Source: Bog-793 sp035625025
GTDB taxonomy: Bacteria > Actinomycetota > Acidimicrobiia > Acidimicrobiales > Bog-793
Reading direction: 5' to 3'
DNA: 33,182 nucleotides
NCBI GenBank assembly: GCA_035625025.1
Contig: DASPQJ010000013.1
Span: 1-33,182, forward strand
The translations under genes and the position numbers were made by a program. Below are positions 23,983 through 31,320 of this stretch, piece by piece. Positions within the stretch are counted from its first letter, which is position 1. Each line of letters starts with the position of its first letter. Below the pieces are notes generated by a model. It was not told the origin of the DNA and made no database searches. It was given only the letters and a program-made list of their open reading frames with translations.

Positions 23983-24993
23983 CTACGGGCGGATCGGACC
24001 CTCGCCGGCGCCGGTCCGTCTGACCGCCGCGGCGATCTCGGCGAGGTCTTCGTCTCCCAGCGTGAGGCGCGCCGCGGTGAACCACCCGTCAACCTGGGAT
24101 GGGCGACGCGCCCCGACGATCGCGCCGGAGACCCCGGGCGTCGCGAGGGTCCAGGCGATCGCGACCGCGCCGACGGAGACTCCATGCTTGGCGGCGATCG
24201 GCCGCAGCGCGTCGGCGAGAGCCAGGCTCTCTTGCAGTGCGGAACCGGAGAAGTCCGGGCTCTTGCGGCGCCAGTCGTCAGGGGCGAGTGACGCGGCCCG
24301 CGCCTCGGTGAAAGCACCGGAAAGCAGTCCCGCCTGCATCGGGCTGTAGACGATCACGCCAGTCCCGTGCGCGGCGCACCAGGGGATGATGTCGGCTCCA
24401 GCGCGCCGCTTGATGAGCGAATACGGCGGCTGGACCGAGTCGACGTGGCCGCGCGCCTCCGCGGCTTCGAGCAGGTCGACTCCGTGGTTGGAAAGTCCCG
24501 CCGCGCCGATCAGGCCCTTGGCCCGCAACTCGAGGAAAACCTCCCAGTAGGCCTCGAGCGGGGTCCCGTCCTCCGCCGGCCAGTGCATCTGGTACAGGTC
24601 GATTCGCTCGACCCGCAGCCGGCGCAGGCTAGCTTCGACCTCCCGGCGCAGGATCGCCGCATTGCCGACGTGCCGCGGATCGGCCATCGGGTCGTTCGGG
24701 TCCGAGATGGTGCCACCCTTCGTGAAGACGAACGGGCGGTCGCCGGGCGCGAAAGCTTCGAGGGCCCTGGCGACGACCTCCTCGCTGTGGCCGAGACCGT
24801 AGGCCGCGGCCGTGTCGACCCAGTTGATGCCGAGTTCGACCGCGTGGCGGATGGCGGCGATCGAATCCTCGTCGTCCTGGGGTCCCCAACCGAACCTCCA
24901 CGCCCCGCCGCCCGCGGCCCACGACCCGAAACCGATCTCCGTGATCTGCAGGCCAGTCTTTCCCAACGGGCGCCTCGACAGCTGCGACGTCAC
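23983..24993 (-). CDS. Aldo/keto reductase
   Basis: A 336-residue TIM-barrel NADPH-dependent oxidoreductase. The catalytic tetrad is intact: Asp60 and Tyr65 in WVDTAAAYGLGHSE, Lys92 in FVFTKGG, and His137 in DLYQMHWP. The C-terminal cofactor signature is SGAIVGARRPSQVD. The N-terminal LGKTGLQITEIGFGSWAAGG and middle VQPPYSLIKRRAGADIIPWCAAHGTGVIVYSPM place it near the AKR11/13-type reductases of bacteria that act on aldehydes and sugars. The start is GTG 24993, with GGGAGG 5-6 nt upstream. It may be cotranscribed with the two small flavoprotein genes upstream on the same strand. The physiological substrate is unknown. Confidence 0.93.
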   Translation of the reverse strand: MTSQLSRRPLGKTGLQITEIGFGSWAAGGGAWRFGWGPQDDEDSIAAIRHAVELGINWVDTAAAYGLGHSEEVVARALEAFAPGDRPFVFTKGGTISDPNDPMADPRHVGNAAILRREVEASLRRLRVERIDLYQMHWPAEDGTPLEAYWEVFLELRAKGLIGAAGLSNHGVDLLEAAEARGHVDSVQPPYSLIKRRAGADIIPWCAAHGTGVIVYSPMQAGLLSGAFTEARAASLAPDDWRRKSPDFSGSALQESLALADALRPIAAKHGVSVGAVAIAWTLATPGVSGAIVGARRPSQVDGWFTAARLTLGDEDLAEIAAAVRRTGAGEGPIRP

Positions 24994-25047
24994 GTTTTCC
25001 CTCCCCTCTCCTCCGCCTCGAACGCTACGACGCCCCTGCGACCCCTG

Positions 25048-25458
25048 TCAGCCAGAACGGTTCGGCCCGGCCCGTCGCACCGTCATCTTGAGGAGCACCC
25101 GGCGGTCCCGCAGCATCGCCGCCCGGTAGTCGTCCCAGTCTGGGTGTTCGCCGGAGATCCCCCGGTAGTAATCCACGAGACCTTCCATCGCTTCCGGTAG
25201 ATGCACGACTTCGACGTCGCCCTCGACCTGCACCCAGTCGCCGAAGAACCGGTCTGTGAAAACGCACAGCGAGGCGTACGGCGTGCGCTGGACGTTGAGC
25301 GTCTTCATCGCGGTCTCGCGCGAGCTGAGGACGACGTGCCTGTTGCCGTCGACGCCGGCAGTCACGGGCGAGAGCTGGACCCTGCCGTCCGATCGCGTCG
25401 TCGCGAACACCGCGCGGTGGTTCGCGGCGATGAACTGCGTTGCTTGACTGATGTCCAT
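25048..25458 (-). CDS. PPOX-class (F420/FMN-dependent) small oxidoreductase
   Basis: A 136-residue split-barrel flavin/deazaflavin-binding protein of the pyridoxamine-5'-phosphate-oxidase-like superfamily. The family signature runs from FIAANHRAVFATTRSDGRVQLSPV through VDGNRHVVLSSRETAMKTLNVQRTPYASLCVF and DWVQVEGDVEVVHLPEAMEGLVDYYRGISGEHPDWDDYRAAM to RVLLKMTVRRA. Proteins of this type in actinobacteria often use F420. Length is typical. The start is ATG 25458. It lies 98 bp downstream of a second gene of the same fold and 54 bp upstream of the aldo/keto reductase, so the three may form one unit. The substrate is unknown. Confidence 0.88.
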   Translation of the reverse strand: MDISQATQFIAANHRAVFATTRSDGRVQLSPVTAGVDGNRHVVLSSRETAMKTLNVQRTPYASLCVFTDRFFGDWVQVEGDVEVVHLPEAMEGLVDYYRGISGEHPDWDDYRAAMLRDRRVLLKMTVRRAGPNRSG

Positions 25459-25556
25459 GGCCTGAGCGTAACGACGCGGCGGATCCGGCCCGACCGGCAA
25501 CCGTAGGACGCGACTCTTTCGGCGGGCTCGAGCAACCGGACCGGCCGGTCCGAGCC

Positions 25557-25940
25557 CTAATGCACGACCTGACGTTCCGGCGCGATCTTCAGGATCACCC
25601 GCTCGCTTTCGATCTCGTTGGCGTACGGCGCCCCCGTGTACTTCTCGGCAAGTCGGTCGATGTGGGCTCGGGCTTCGGGACCCAGGACGCGCGCCACGAC
25701 TCGGCCTCGGATCTCCACGTAGTGATACGGGTTGGAGGCGTCCATCACGGTCACGGTCACGACCGGGTTCCGCTCCACGTTCTTGAACTTCGTGCGATGC
25801 ACCTCGGTATTGATGAGCACGTGGTTGTCGTCGGCGTCCACCCACATGACGTGGGTCATCGGCCAGCCGCTCGGCAACATCGTCGTCATCGCCGCGAAGT
25901 TCTTTCCCTGGGCAAGCGCCTTCGCGGTGGCATCGATCAT
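25557..25940 (-). CDS. PPOX-class (F420/FMN-dependent) small oxidoreductase, second copy
   Basis: A 127-residue protein with the same split-barrel fold as its neighbour but only distantly alike, so an old duplication or independent gain rather than a recent repeat. Features: ALAQGKNFAAMTTMLPSGWPMTHVMWVDADDNHVLINTEVHRTKFKNVERNPVVTVTVMD, YHYVEIRGRVV, and HIDRLAEKYTGAPYANEIESERVILKIAPERQVVH. This resembles the F420-dependent class typified by mycobacterial Rv1155 and its relatives. The start is ATG 25940, with GGAGG 5 nt upstream, a clear ribosome site that rules out the longer upstream frame. It is first in a possible three-gene unit with the following PPOX gene and the aldo/keto reductase. Confidence 0.88.
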   Translation of the reverse strand: MIDATAKALAQGKNFAAMTTMLPSGWPMTHVMWVDADDNHVLINTEVHRTKFKNVERNPVVTVTVMDASNPYHYVEIRGRVVARVLGPEARAHIDRLAEKYTGAPYANEIESERVILKIAPERQVVH

Positions 25941-26310
25941 CGTCGCCTCCTCACCGCCCGGCGGACGTGTCGGGGAACAAGCCTTCCGGACGCGCAACCC
26001 CGTGTACCGTTCCATGTTGGACGAACTGACCCCGACCGTCCAGCGCGCGGCTCGCGCCAACGAGAACCCCGTCGCGGGAAGCTGCACCCGAGCCGCCCAA
26101 CCCTCACGGCAAATCCCGTAGGATCAGGCGAGGTCCTGGCAACGGGACGTCGCCCTGATTTCGCCGCGGGTGAGCCGCGACACCTCGTCCAGGACCCGCC
26201 GAGTTCGCAGCGGTTGCACTGGAACGATGCCCGTATGACGGTAGAAGCTCTGATGACCGCAACTCCCCACCACGGCGAGCCTGTCGACGCCCACATGCCG
26301 GAGACCTGAG
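25941..26310. other. 370-bp divergent intergenic region
   Basis: Lies between the PPOX gene (minus) and the EamA gene (plus). No protein-coding signal was found. Tiny open frames (for example 26014-26121 and 26234-26309) lack ribosome sites. The one clear structure is the long hairpin at 26123-26159. No convincing -35/-10 pair was found on either strand. Confidence 0.5.
26123..26159. ncRNA. Extended imperfect hairpin upstream of EamA gene, possible RNA element
   Basis: The arms pair in three blocks: ATCAGG with CCTGAT, CGA with TCG, and GTCC with GGAC, interrupted by one bulged C (26153) and a G/G mismatch (26132 and 26149), with an 8-nt loop. Thirteen pairs in 37 nt is much more than the surroundings show. 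It lies about 150 bp upstream of the EamA start and about 180 bp from the PPOX start. It does not match a riboswitch I can name. Confidence 0.35.
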
Positions 26311-27348
26311 GTGCGATCTCGCGGGTCGCTCTGGTCGTCGTGGCAGGCACGCGCCGTCCTCCTCAGCGCGATCTGGGGCACGAGCTTTCTTTTCATGAAG
26401 GTGGGCGACCGCTCGTTCATCCCCTTCGAGGTCACCTGGATCCGACTCGCGGTCGGAACGCTGTCCCTTGTCGCCATCCTCGGGGCGTCGCATCAGTCGC
26501 TTCCCCGCGGATGGCGGCTCTGGGGACACCTCGCCTTGGCGGGTCTGCTGCTAAACGCCGTTCCGTTCACCCTCATCGCCTGGGGCGAGCAGCGCATCTC
26601 CTCGGTGGCCGCAGGAATATGGAACGCGACAACGCCGCTCTTCGTCGTTCCTGTGGCCTTTCTGGTCCTGCCTTCCGAACGGCCGACGCCAGCCAAGGTG
26701 ACAGGGCTCCTCGTCGGTTTCCTCGGAGTCGCCGTCGTGCTCGGCGCGTGGGGCGGGCTCTCCGGGACTCATCTCTCGGGAGATCTCGCCTGCCTCAGCG
26801 CCTCCGCCTGCTACGGGCTCGGCATTCCCTACGCGCGGCGTTTCGTCACGAGATCGTCCACCTCGCCAACGGGGCTCGCCGCGGGTCAGCTCCTCGCGGC
26901 AACCGTCGAGCTGACCGTCGTTTCGCCGCTGCTCGCCCGGGTCCCCTCGCATGTCAGCACGGTCAGCGTCATGAGCGTCCTCGCCCTTGGCGTTTTCGGG
27001 ACGGGGATCGCCTACGTCATCAACTACTCGGTCATCCGCGAAGCAGGCGCGACGAACGCGTCGCTCGTCACGTACATCATCCCCCTGTTCTCGACCGTTC
27101 TCGGGATCGCCGTGTTGAGCGAGGCGCTTACCTGGAACGAGCCCGTCGGCGCGGCCGTCGTCCTCGTGGGCGTCGCCATCTCCCAAGGCATACTGGCCCC
27201 TCGGCGCGGCACGGCCCGGGTCGCGGACTATCCGATCGCGGTCGCATCAGGTGATCCACCGCCAGACGCGCGAGGTACCCCGCTGCCCCTGGCGGCCATC
27301 ACGACCGCTGAGCTGACAGCGATCGACGAAGGGGGACCCGATGAGTGA
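26311..27348 (+). CDS. EamA/DMT-superfamily transporter
   Basis: A 345-residue inner-membrane protein with ten predicted helices in two EamA repeats. Repeat 1 starts at ARAVLLSAIWGTSFLFMKVG, and FIPFEVTWIRLAVGTLSLVAI and the helix-4 motif VAAGIWNATTPLFVVPVAFLVL follow. Repeat 2 includes LSGDLACLSASACYGLGIPYARR and NASLVTYIIPLFSTVLGIAVLSEALTWNEPVGAAVVLVGVAIS, the classic end of the family. These proteins export amino acids, nucleotides or other metabolites; the substrate cannot be read from sequence. About 48 polar residues follow the last helix, longer than usual. The start is GTG 26311, with a modest GGAG upstream. It is transcribed alone, with a hairpin directly after the stop. Confidence 0.9.
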   Translation: MRSRGSLWSSWQARAVLLSAIWGTSFLFMKVGDRSFIPFEVTWIRLAVGTLSLVAILGASHQSLPRGWRLWGHLALAGLLLNAVPFTLIAWGEQRISSVAAGIWNATTPLFVVPVAFLVLPSERPTPAKVTGLLVGFLGVAVVLGAWGGLSGTHLSGDLACLSASACYGLGIPYARRFVTRSSTSPTGLAAGQLLAATVELTVVSPLLARVPSHVSTVSVMSVLALGVFGTGIAYVINYSVIREAGATNASLVTYIIPLFSTVLGIAVLSEALTWNEPVGAAVVLVGVAISQGILAPRRGTARVADYPIAVASGDPPPDARGTPLPLAAITTAELTAIDEGGPDE

Positions 27349-27379
27349 CGGCGGCGCGTCGAAGACGATCGCGCCGCCG
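27349..27379 (+). terminator. Terminator-like hairpin after the EamA gene
   Basis: CGGCGGCGCG (27349-27358) and CGCGCCGCCG (27370-27379) are exact inverted copies with an 11-nt loop, beginning one base after the stop codon at 27346-27348. There is no T-run. The position argues for a GC-rich intrinsic terminator between convergent genes. Confidence 0.55.
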
Positions 27380-27539
27380 CGTCTCGACCTGCCCGTTACG
27401 ACTCTCGTCAGTGGTCCCTCTCGAAACGGCTGATCGCCAGGCGACGTGCGCCGCCACAATGGGGTATTGAGAGGGCTGTCGTTCCGGCGGGACCTCTCCC
27501 GCGCAACGAGCCGTCCGTGTTCCGCGTCATGAGATCGTC

Positions 27540-28310
27540 TCAGAGCACCTTGGCGAGAAAGGAACGGGTCCGCTCGTTTCGCGGATTGGCGAGCATTTCC
27601 CTTGGTCGGCCTGTCTCGACGACGACGCCTTCGTCCATGAAAACGAGGAAATCACCTACCTCGCGTGCGAACCCCATCTCGTGGGTGACGACGATCATCG
27701 TCATCCCGTCCTCCGCGAGGCCACGCATCACGTCGAGGACCTCGCCGACGAGCTCCGGATCGAGCGCCGACGTGGGCTCGTCGAAGAGCATGAGGCTCGG
27801 ATCCATGGCGAGTGCTCGCGCGATCGCGATCCGCTGCTGTTGGCCGCCTGAGAGCTGGCTCGGGTAGTTCGCGACCTTGTCGGCGAGCCCGACCCGGTCG
27901 AGCAGCTTGCGGGCGCGTTCTTCGGCGACGGCTTTCGACTCGTGTTTCACGCGCATCGGGCCGAGCGTGACGTTCTCGAGTGCGGTCATGTGCGGGAAGA
28001 GGTTGAAACGCTGGAAGACCATACCGATCTTGGCCCGTTTCGCGCAGACTTCTCGGTCCCGCAACTCATACAGCTTGCCGCCGTGCTGGCGATAGCCGAC
28101 GAGATCGCCATCGACCGAGAGCCGGCCGGCGGTGATCTTCTCGAGGTGGTTGATGCACCGGAGCAGCGTGCTCTTGCCCGAGCCTGAAGGCCCGATGAGA
28201 CACGTCACCTCACCCCGGACGACCTCGAGGTCGATCCCACGCAAGGCCTCGAAGCGACCGTACGACTTGCGCACGCCTTCCGCTTGGACGGCAAGGTCGC
28301 GGTGCGCCAT
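27540..28310 (-). CDS. Polar amino-acid ABC transporter, ATP-binding subunit (GlnQ/HisP type)
   Basis: A 256-residue ABC ATPase that powers uptake through the adjacent permease. All motifs are intact: Walker A LIGPSGSGKSTLLRCIN, Q-loop VFQRFNLFPHMTALENV, signature QLSGGQQQRIAIARALA, Walker B MLFDEPTSALDPELVGEV, and switch VVTHEMGFAREV. The phrase FNLFPHMTALENV and the overall length are typical of the polar amino-acid (PAAT) family. A roughly 12-residue insertion (VGYRQHGGKLYELRDREVC) follows the first strands, as in some GlnQ proteins. ATG 28310 lies 2 nt after the permease stop, so the two are coupled. It is the last gene of a three-gene operon. Confidence 0.95.
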   Translation of the reverse strand: MAHRDLAVQAEGVRKSYGRFEALRGIDLEVVRGEVTCLIGPSGSGKSTLLRCINHLEKITAGRLSVDGDLVGYRQHGGKLYELRDREVCAKRAKIGMVFQRFNLFPHMTALENVTLGPMRVKHESKAVAEERARKLLDRVGLADKVANYPSQLSGGQQQRIAIARALAMDPSLMLFDEPTSALDPELVGEVLDVMRGLAEDGMTMIVVTHEMGFAREVGDFLVFMDEGVVVETGRPREMLANPRNERTRSFLAKVL

Positions 28311-28312
28311 CG

Positions 28313-29326
28313 CTACGGCCTCGATTCCGGTCGGCCGAGTGAATCGATCTGCAAAATCGCGTTCTCCTGGCGCAGGTTGAACAGCCCGATCCGTCGACGC
28401 AGTCGCTGGTACGGCGTCGGCGGGAGCTCACGGAGCGCGCCCTTCGCGAAGTGCCGTTCCACGTAGTACTGACCGATCGAGAGGATCGTCGTCACGATCA
28501 GGTACCAGATGCACGCGACCATGAGGAGTGGGACGATCTGGTAGGTCCGGGCGTAGATCAGCTGCACGGAAAAGAGAATCTCCGCAACGCCGATGACGCT
28601 GGCGAGGGACGACGTCTTCAACATCGAGATCGTCTCGTTGCCCGTCGGGGGGATGATCACACGCATCGCCTGGGGAAGCACGATCCGGCGCAACGTCTGC
28701 CCGCGCGTCATACCGAGGGCATGTGCGGCCTCGGTCTGGCCCTCGTCAACGGAAAGGAGCCCCGCCCGGACGATCTCTGCCATGTACGCACCTTCGTTGA
28801 GACCGAGGGCGATGACCGCGGCGGAGAACGCCGTCACGACCGTGTTGGCGCTGAAGTGGAAGAACGCGGGACCGAACGGGATGCCGAACGTCAACTCCGG
28901 ATACAGGTAACTGATGAACTCCCAGAAGAACAGCTGGACGAGCACGGGGGTTCCCCGGAAGAACCAGATGTACAACCAGCTCGCTGAGGAGACGAGCGGA
29001 TTCGGCGACAGGCGAAACACCGCAAAGAGGATCCCGAGCGAGATGCCGATCACCATCGCGTAGACGGTGAGCTCGATCGTGATCTCAAGACCCAAGAGCA
29101 CGGGCCTTGTGGTGAAGTACTGGCCGATGACGTTCCACTGATAGCGCGGTTGATGCACTCCGCCGCGATACGTCCACGAGAACGCGAGCGTGTGCACGAG
29201 CATCGCCGCCAGCAACACGACGATCGCCCCGGCGACCCAACGCCCCGGATGACGGACCGGGACCGCCGTGACGACGTCGCCGGTCGGGGGCGCCTCGGAC
29301 GCGTCCGCCCGCCAGAATGACCTCAC
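28313..29326 (-). CDS. Polar amino-acid ABC transporter, permease subunit
   Basis: A 337-residue HisMQ-type inner-membrane permease. After a roughly 30-residue cytoplasmic N-terminus comes one helix (VAGAIVVLLAAMLVHTLAF), then the core with about five helices: LGLEITIELTVYAMVIGISLGILFAVF, YIWFFRGTPVLVQLFFWEF, FSAAVIALGLNEGAYMAEIVRAGLLS and VPLLMVACIWYLIVTTIL. The EAA loop that contacts the ATPase reads EAAHALGMTRGQTLRRIVLPQAMRVIIPPTGN. The C-terminal 45 residues are polar. The start is GTG 29326, with AAAGG about 10 nt upstream. No second permease gene is present, so it probably works as a homodimer. Confidence 0.95.
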   Translation of the reverse strand: MRSFWRADASEAPPTGDVVTAVPVRHPGRWVAGAIVVLLAAMLVHTLAFSWTYRGGVHQPRYQWNVIGQYFTTRPVLLGLEITIELTVYAMVIGISLGILFAVFRLSPNPLVSSASWLYIWFFRGTPVLVQLFFWEFISYLYPELTFGIPFGPAFFHFSANTVVTAFSAAVIALGLNEGAYMAEIVRAGLLSVDEGQTEAAHALGMTRGQTLRRIVLPQAMRVIIPPTGNETISMLKTSSLASVIGVAEILFSVQLIYARTYQIVPLLMVACIWYLIVTTILSIGQYYVERHFAKGALRELPPTPYQRLRRRIGLFNLRQENAILQIDSLGRPESRP

Positions 29327-29377
29327 GACCAGCGCCTTTCTGTCACGCCCGGCAACTCGCGCCGGCCGATTGACCGG

Positions 29378-30259
29378 CTAGCTCGTCGCGCCGTTGATAG
29401 AAGGCGTCGAGATCGCGCCCGATTCGATGCCCCACTTGTCGAGGATCTTGGTGTAGATCCCGTCGGCCATGAGCTCCTTGACCGCGCCGAGCACTGGCTT
29501 GGCCAGACCGTTCTTTGGAAGAGCGATCCCGTAGGGCGCGGTCTCGAACGCCTTGCCGGACAGCTTGAACTGCCCCTTGGACTGCGCCACGATGTAGCCC
29601 GCCACCTGCGAGTCTGCAAATCCGATCTGCTCGCGACCAGAGGAGACCGCGAGGTTGGCCTCGGTCTGGGTCGCGTAGATGCCGATACTGACATGACACT
29701 TCTTGGCCTGGGACTGCGCGTCGGATTGCTCGGTCGTGCCGAGCTCCACGGAGACCGAGTGACCGCAGAGTGACTTCAGACCGTTCAGCTCGAGCTTGCT
29801 GTTGGACGGAACGTAGAACGCCTCACCGGCTTTGAAGTAATCGACGAACGTGACTTGCTTCTCGCGTGACTTCGTATCGGTGAACGACGACATGCCGATG
29901 TCGTACCTCCCAGCGAGGATGCCCGTGATGATCGTTCCGAACTCCACGTTCTCAAGCGTGATGTTCAATCCGAGCACCTGCGCGATCGCCTCCATCAAAT
30001 CGACGTCCATCCCGACGATCTCTCCGTTGGCGGCAACGAACTCGTCAGGGGGGTAAGTCGCATCCATGGCAACGGCGATCACTGCCTTGGCGCGTATCGA
30101 AGCCGGAACCTGGGCGGCGAGCGTCGGGGACTTCGGCGCCGTCGGGATGCTCGTCCCACCTCGAGCCGCCGCAGACGTGCTCGCGGGAGCTACGAGACAA
30201 ACAGCACAAAGGAGCGTCGCGCCAAGCGAGAGCGCACGACGAGTCGGAAGGAGCCGCAC
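29378..30259 (-). CDS. Polar amino-acid ABC transporter, substrate-binding protein (SBP_bac_3)
   Basis: A 293-residue exported solute receptor for the adjacent importer. A signal peptide (RRALSLGATLLCAVCLVAPASTSAAA) is followed by a Ser/Thr/Pro linker and the family 3 domain: KAVIAVAMDATYPPDEFVAANGEIVGMDVDLMEAIAQVLGLN, VEFGTIITGILAGRYDIGMSSFTDTKSREKQVTFVDYFKAG, LCGHSVSVELGTTEQ, and YGIALPKNGLAKPVLGAVKELMADGIYTKILDKWGI. Asp in MDVDLMEAI and the Arg of SREKQV are usual ligand contacts for amino acids. The cysteine pair (LCGHS...KKCHVS) may be a disulfide. The start is GTG 30259, with GGAGGTG 4 nt upstream. It is the first gene of the operon. Confidence 0.94.
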   Translation of the reverse strand: MRLLPTRRALSLGATLLCAVCLVAPASTSAAARGGTSIPTAPKSPTLAAQVPASIRAKAVIAVAMDATYPPDEFVAANGEIVGMDVDLMEAIAQVLGLNITLENVEFGTIITGILAGRYDIGMSSFTDTKSREKQVTFVDYFKAGEAFYVPSNSKLELNGLKSLCGHSVSVELGTTEQSDAQSQAKKCHVSIGIYATQTEANLAVSSGREQIGFADSQVAGYIVAQSKGQFKLSGKAFETAPYGIALPKNGLAKPVLGAVKELMADGIYTKILDKWGIESGAISTPSINGATS

Positions 30260-30284
30260 AGTTCACCTCCATGGGGTTGAAACC

Positions 30285-30309
30285 GAACATTAATACCACG
30301 GCAATGTTC
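30285..30309 (-). promoter_or_regulatory. Palindrome over putative -10 of the amino-acid ABC operon
   Basis: GAACATT (30285-30291) and AATGTTC (30303-30309) are exact inverted copies with 11 nt between. On the minus strand TATTAA (30291-30296), a good -10, starts within the spacer and overlaps the proximal arm. It is 32-37 bp from the start codon. The layout fits a dimeric repressor site that would block polymerase. No good -35 is seen 17 bp upstream. Confidence 0.5.
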
Positions 30310-30641
30310 AGAACCCGGAGCACGGCAGCCTCGGCGTCACCCCGTTCGTCAGGGCTTCAGCCCGTACCCGGCCGACAGTCCTTGGCAGGAACAGTCACGG
30401 CCGTGGGCTGGGGCGCGCCAATCCACCCAGAGGAATTCGGCGCGGTCCTCCTCTACAGCCGCATCGCCCTAAGCCGACAGGCCGATCGCCGCGCCTCCCG
30501 GGTTGCTCCGATTGGACGCCACGCACCGATTACCGCGATGCCCGTGACGATCGTGTTCTGCCGGGTAGGGCTAAGCCGACTGTCTCCGGTGTCGCGCCGA
30601 TGAGCCCGCATTCTCTTCACGATCGAGGCTCTCACCCGCGC

Positions 30642-30696
30642 CGCTCGCCACGGACCACGTCGACCGGAGCGACGCATGCCCGGCCGGTGGCGAGCG
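30642..30696. repeat. Perfect 10-bp inverted repeat with 35-nt loop
   Basis: CGCTCGCCAC (30642-30651) and GTGGCGAGCG (30687-30696) are exact inverted copies inside the non-coding region upstream of the ABC operon. It could fold into a stem with a structured loop or be a degenerate mobile-repeat end. Confidence 0.5.
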
Positions 30697-30738
30697 TACG
30701 CCAACCGGTCGCAGTGCGTTCTCGCGCGATGCCGGAAT

Positions 30739-30760
30739 GGGCGCGCGCGACCGCGCGCCC
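30739..30760. repeat. Perfect 9-bp hairpin with 4-nt loop
   Basis: GGGCGCGCG (30739-30747), CGAC, CGCGCGCCC (30752-30760). A very stable G+C-only stem, about 25 bp beyond the next hairpin in the direction of minus-strand transcription. It may be a second terminator for the membrane-protein gene. Confidence 0.5.
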
Positions 30761-30783
30761 CTCGCGTCGTGCTGTTCGTTGAA

Positions 30784-30808
30784 CCGGCGACGCGCCAGGC
30801 GTCACCGG
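30784..30808 (-). terminator. Terminator-like hairpin after the membrane-protein gene
   Basis: CCGGCGACGC (30784-30793) and GCGTCACCGG (30799-30808) pair over 10 positions with one mismatch and a 5-nt loop, starting about 4 bp after the stop codon of the gene at 30813-31268. On the minus strand the hairpin is followed by TTCAAC, not a real T-run. Confidence 0.5.
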
Positions 30809-30812
30809 CTCT

Positions 30813-31268
30813 CTAGGCGGTCTTTCGGCCCTGGAGTCCCTTTACGAAGGGGATCACGTACGGAACGACCGCCACGATCGCGGCGATGAGGGCGACGAAC
30901 GCCCCGTAGCGCCATCCGACACCGGAACCACCCGGCTTGGCCAGGAAGCCGATCAGCACGAGGAGGAAGTTGATCGCCGTCGCGATGAACAAGAGCGTTT
31001 CGTGCGCGATCGGCAGCTTGAACGGCAGCTCCTCGAACATCGCGCGCACCCCCAGGTAGATGAGGATGGCGAGACAAAGGATCAAGTCGATGTAGAGGTA
31101 CCCGTGCGCCGACAGTCCGGAAGCTGATGCACTGACGCTGTAGCCGAGGTAGCTCGCGCTGACGCCGAACCAGTCGAGAAACAGCGAAATGAACAGCACC
31201 AAGGTTGCCACCCCGACAATGCGGTCGACCTTGGTCCATCGAGCGGCATTAAAATTAGCTTCGGCCAT
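30813..31268 (-). CDS. Four-helix membrane protein, function unknown
   Basis: A 151-residue integral membrane protein. Four hydrophobic segments are visible: IVGVATLVLFISLFLDWFGV (about 17-36), YLYIDLILCLAILIYLGVRA (about 56-75), TLLFIATAINFLLVLIGFLA (about 90-109) and YGAFVALIAAIVAVVPYVIP (about 119-138). A short polar N-terminus (MAEANFNAARWTKVDR) and a basic C-terminus (KGLQGRKTA) flank them, putting both ends in the cytoplasm. Small four-helix proteins of this kind, with a W/F-rich first outer loop, are common in actinobacteria and mostly uncharacterised. The start is ATG 31268, with AAGGGGG about 4 nt upstream; an earlier in-frame start is less likely. It is probably transcribed alone. 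Confidence 0.8.
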   Translation of the reverse strand: MAEANFNAARWTKVDRIVGVATLVLFISLFLDWFGVSASYLGYSVSASASGLSAHGYLYIDLILCLAILIYLGVRAMFEELPFKLPIAHETLLFIATAINFLLVLIGFLAKPGGSGVGWRYGAFVALIAAIVAVVPYVIPFVKGLQGRKTA

Positions 31269-31297
31269 CGGGCCCCCTTGTTCTTCAGACGACTTGC

Positions 31298-31320
31298 CCC
31301 CGTGCACTCCTTGCACGGGG
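31298..31320. repeat. Perfect 9-bp inverted repeat upstream of the membrane-protein gene
   Basis: CCCCGTGCA (31298-31306), CTCCT, TGCACGGGG (31312-31320). It lies about 30 bp upstream of the ATG at 31268, where an operator or leader hairpin would be. The divergent SOS-box gene lies 260 bp away on the other side. Confidence 0.55.

Larger units (their letters stand above)
30310..30783. other. Non-coding region of about 470 bp rich in inverted repeats
   Basis: I found no gene here. Short open frames lack ribosome sites and have the composition of chance frames in GC-rich DNA. The strand downstream of the membrane-protein gene holds two perfect hairpins (30642-30696 and 30739-30760) before the terminator-like hairpin at 30784-30808. 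A 10-bp direct repeat, CTAAGCCGAC, occurs at 30469-30478 and 30571-30580 and may be chance. Confidence 0.5.

Noticed and set aside
26234..26309. 25-codon frame ending 1 nt before the EamA start, possible leader peptide
   Set aside because: No ribosome site and no runs of a single amino acid or terminator/antiterminator pair that would suggest attenuation.
27341..27433. 30-codon frame overlapping the EamA stop, with GGGGGA upstream
   Set aside because: The frame lies mostly within the terminator-like hairpin at 27349-27379, and its translation has no protein-like features.
30469..30580. Two copies of CTAAGCCGAC about 100 bp apart
   Set aside because: Only two 10-bp copies and no further structure; not a CRISPR array or a convincing iteron set.
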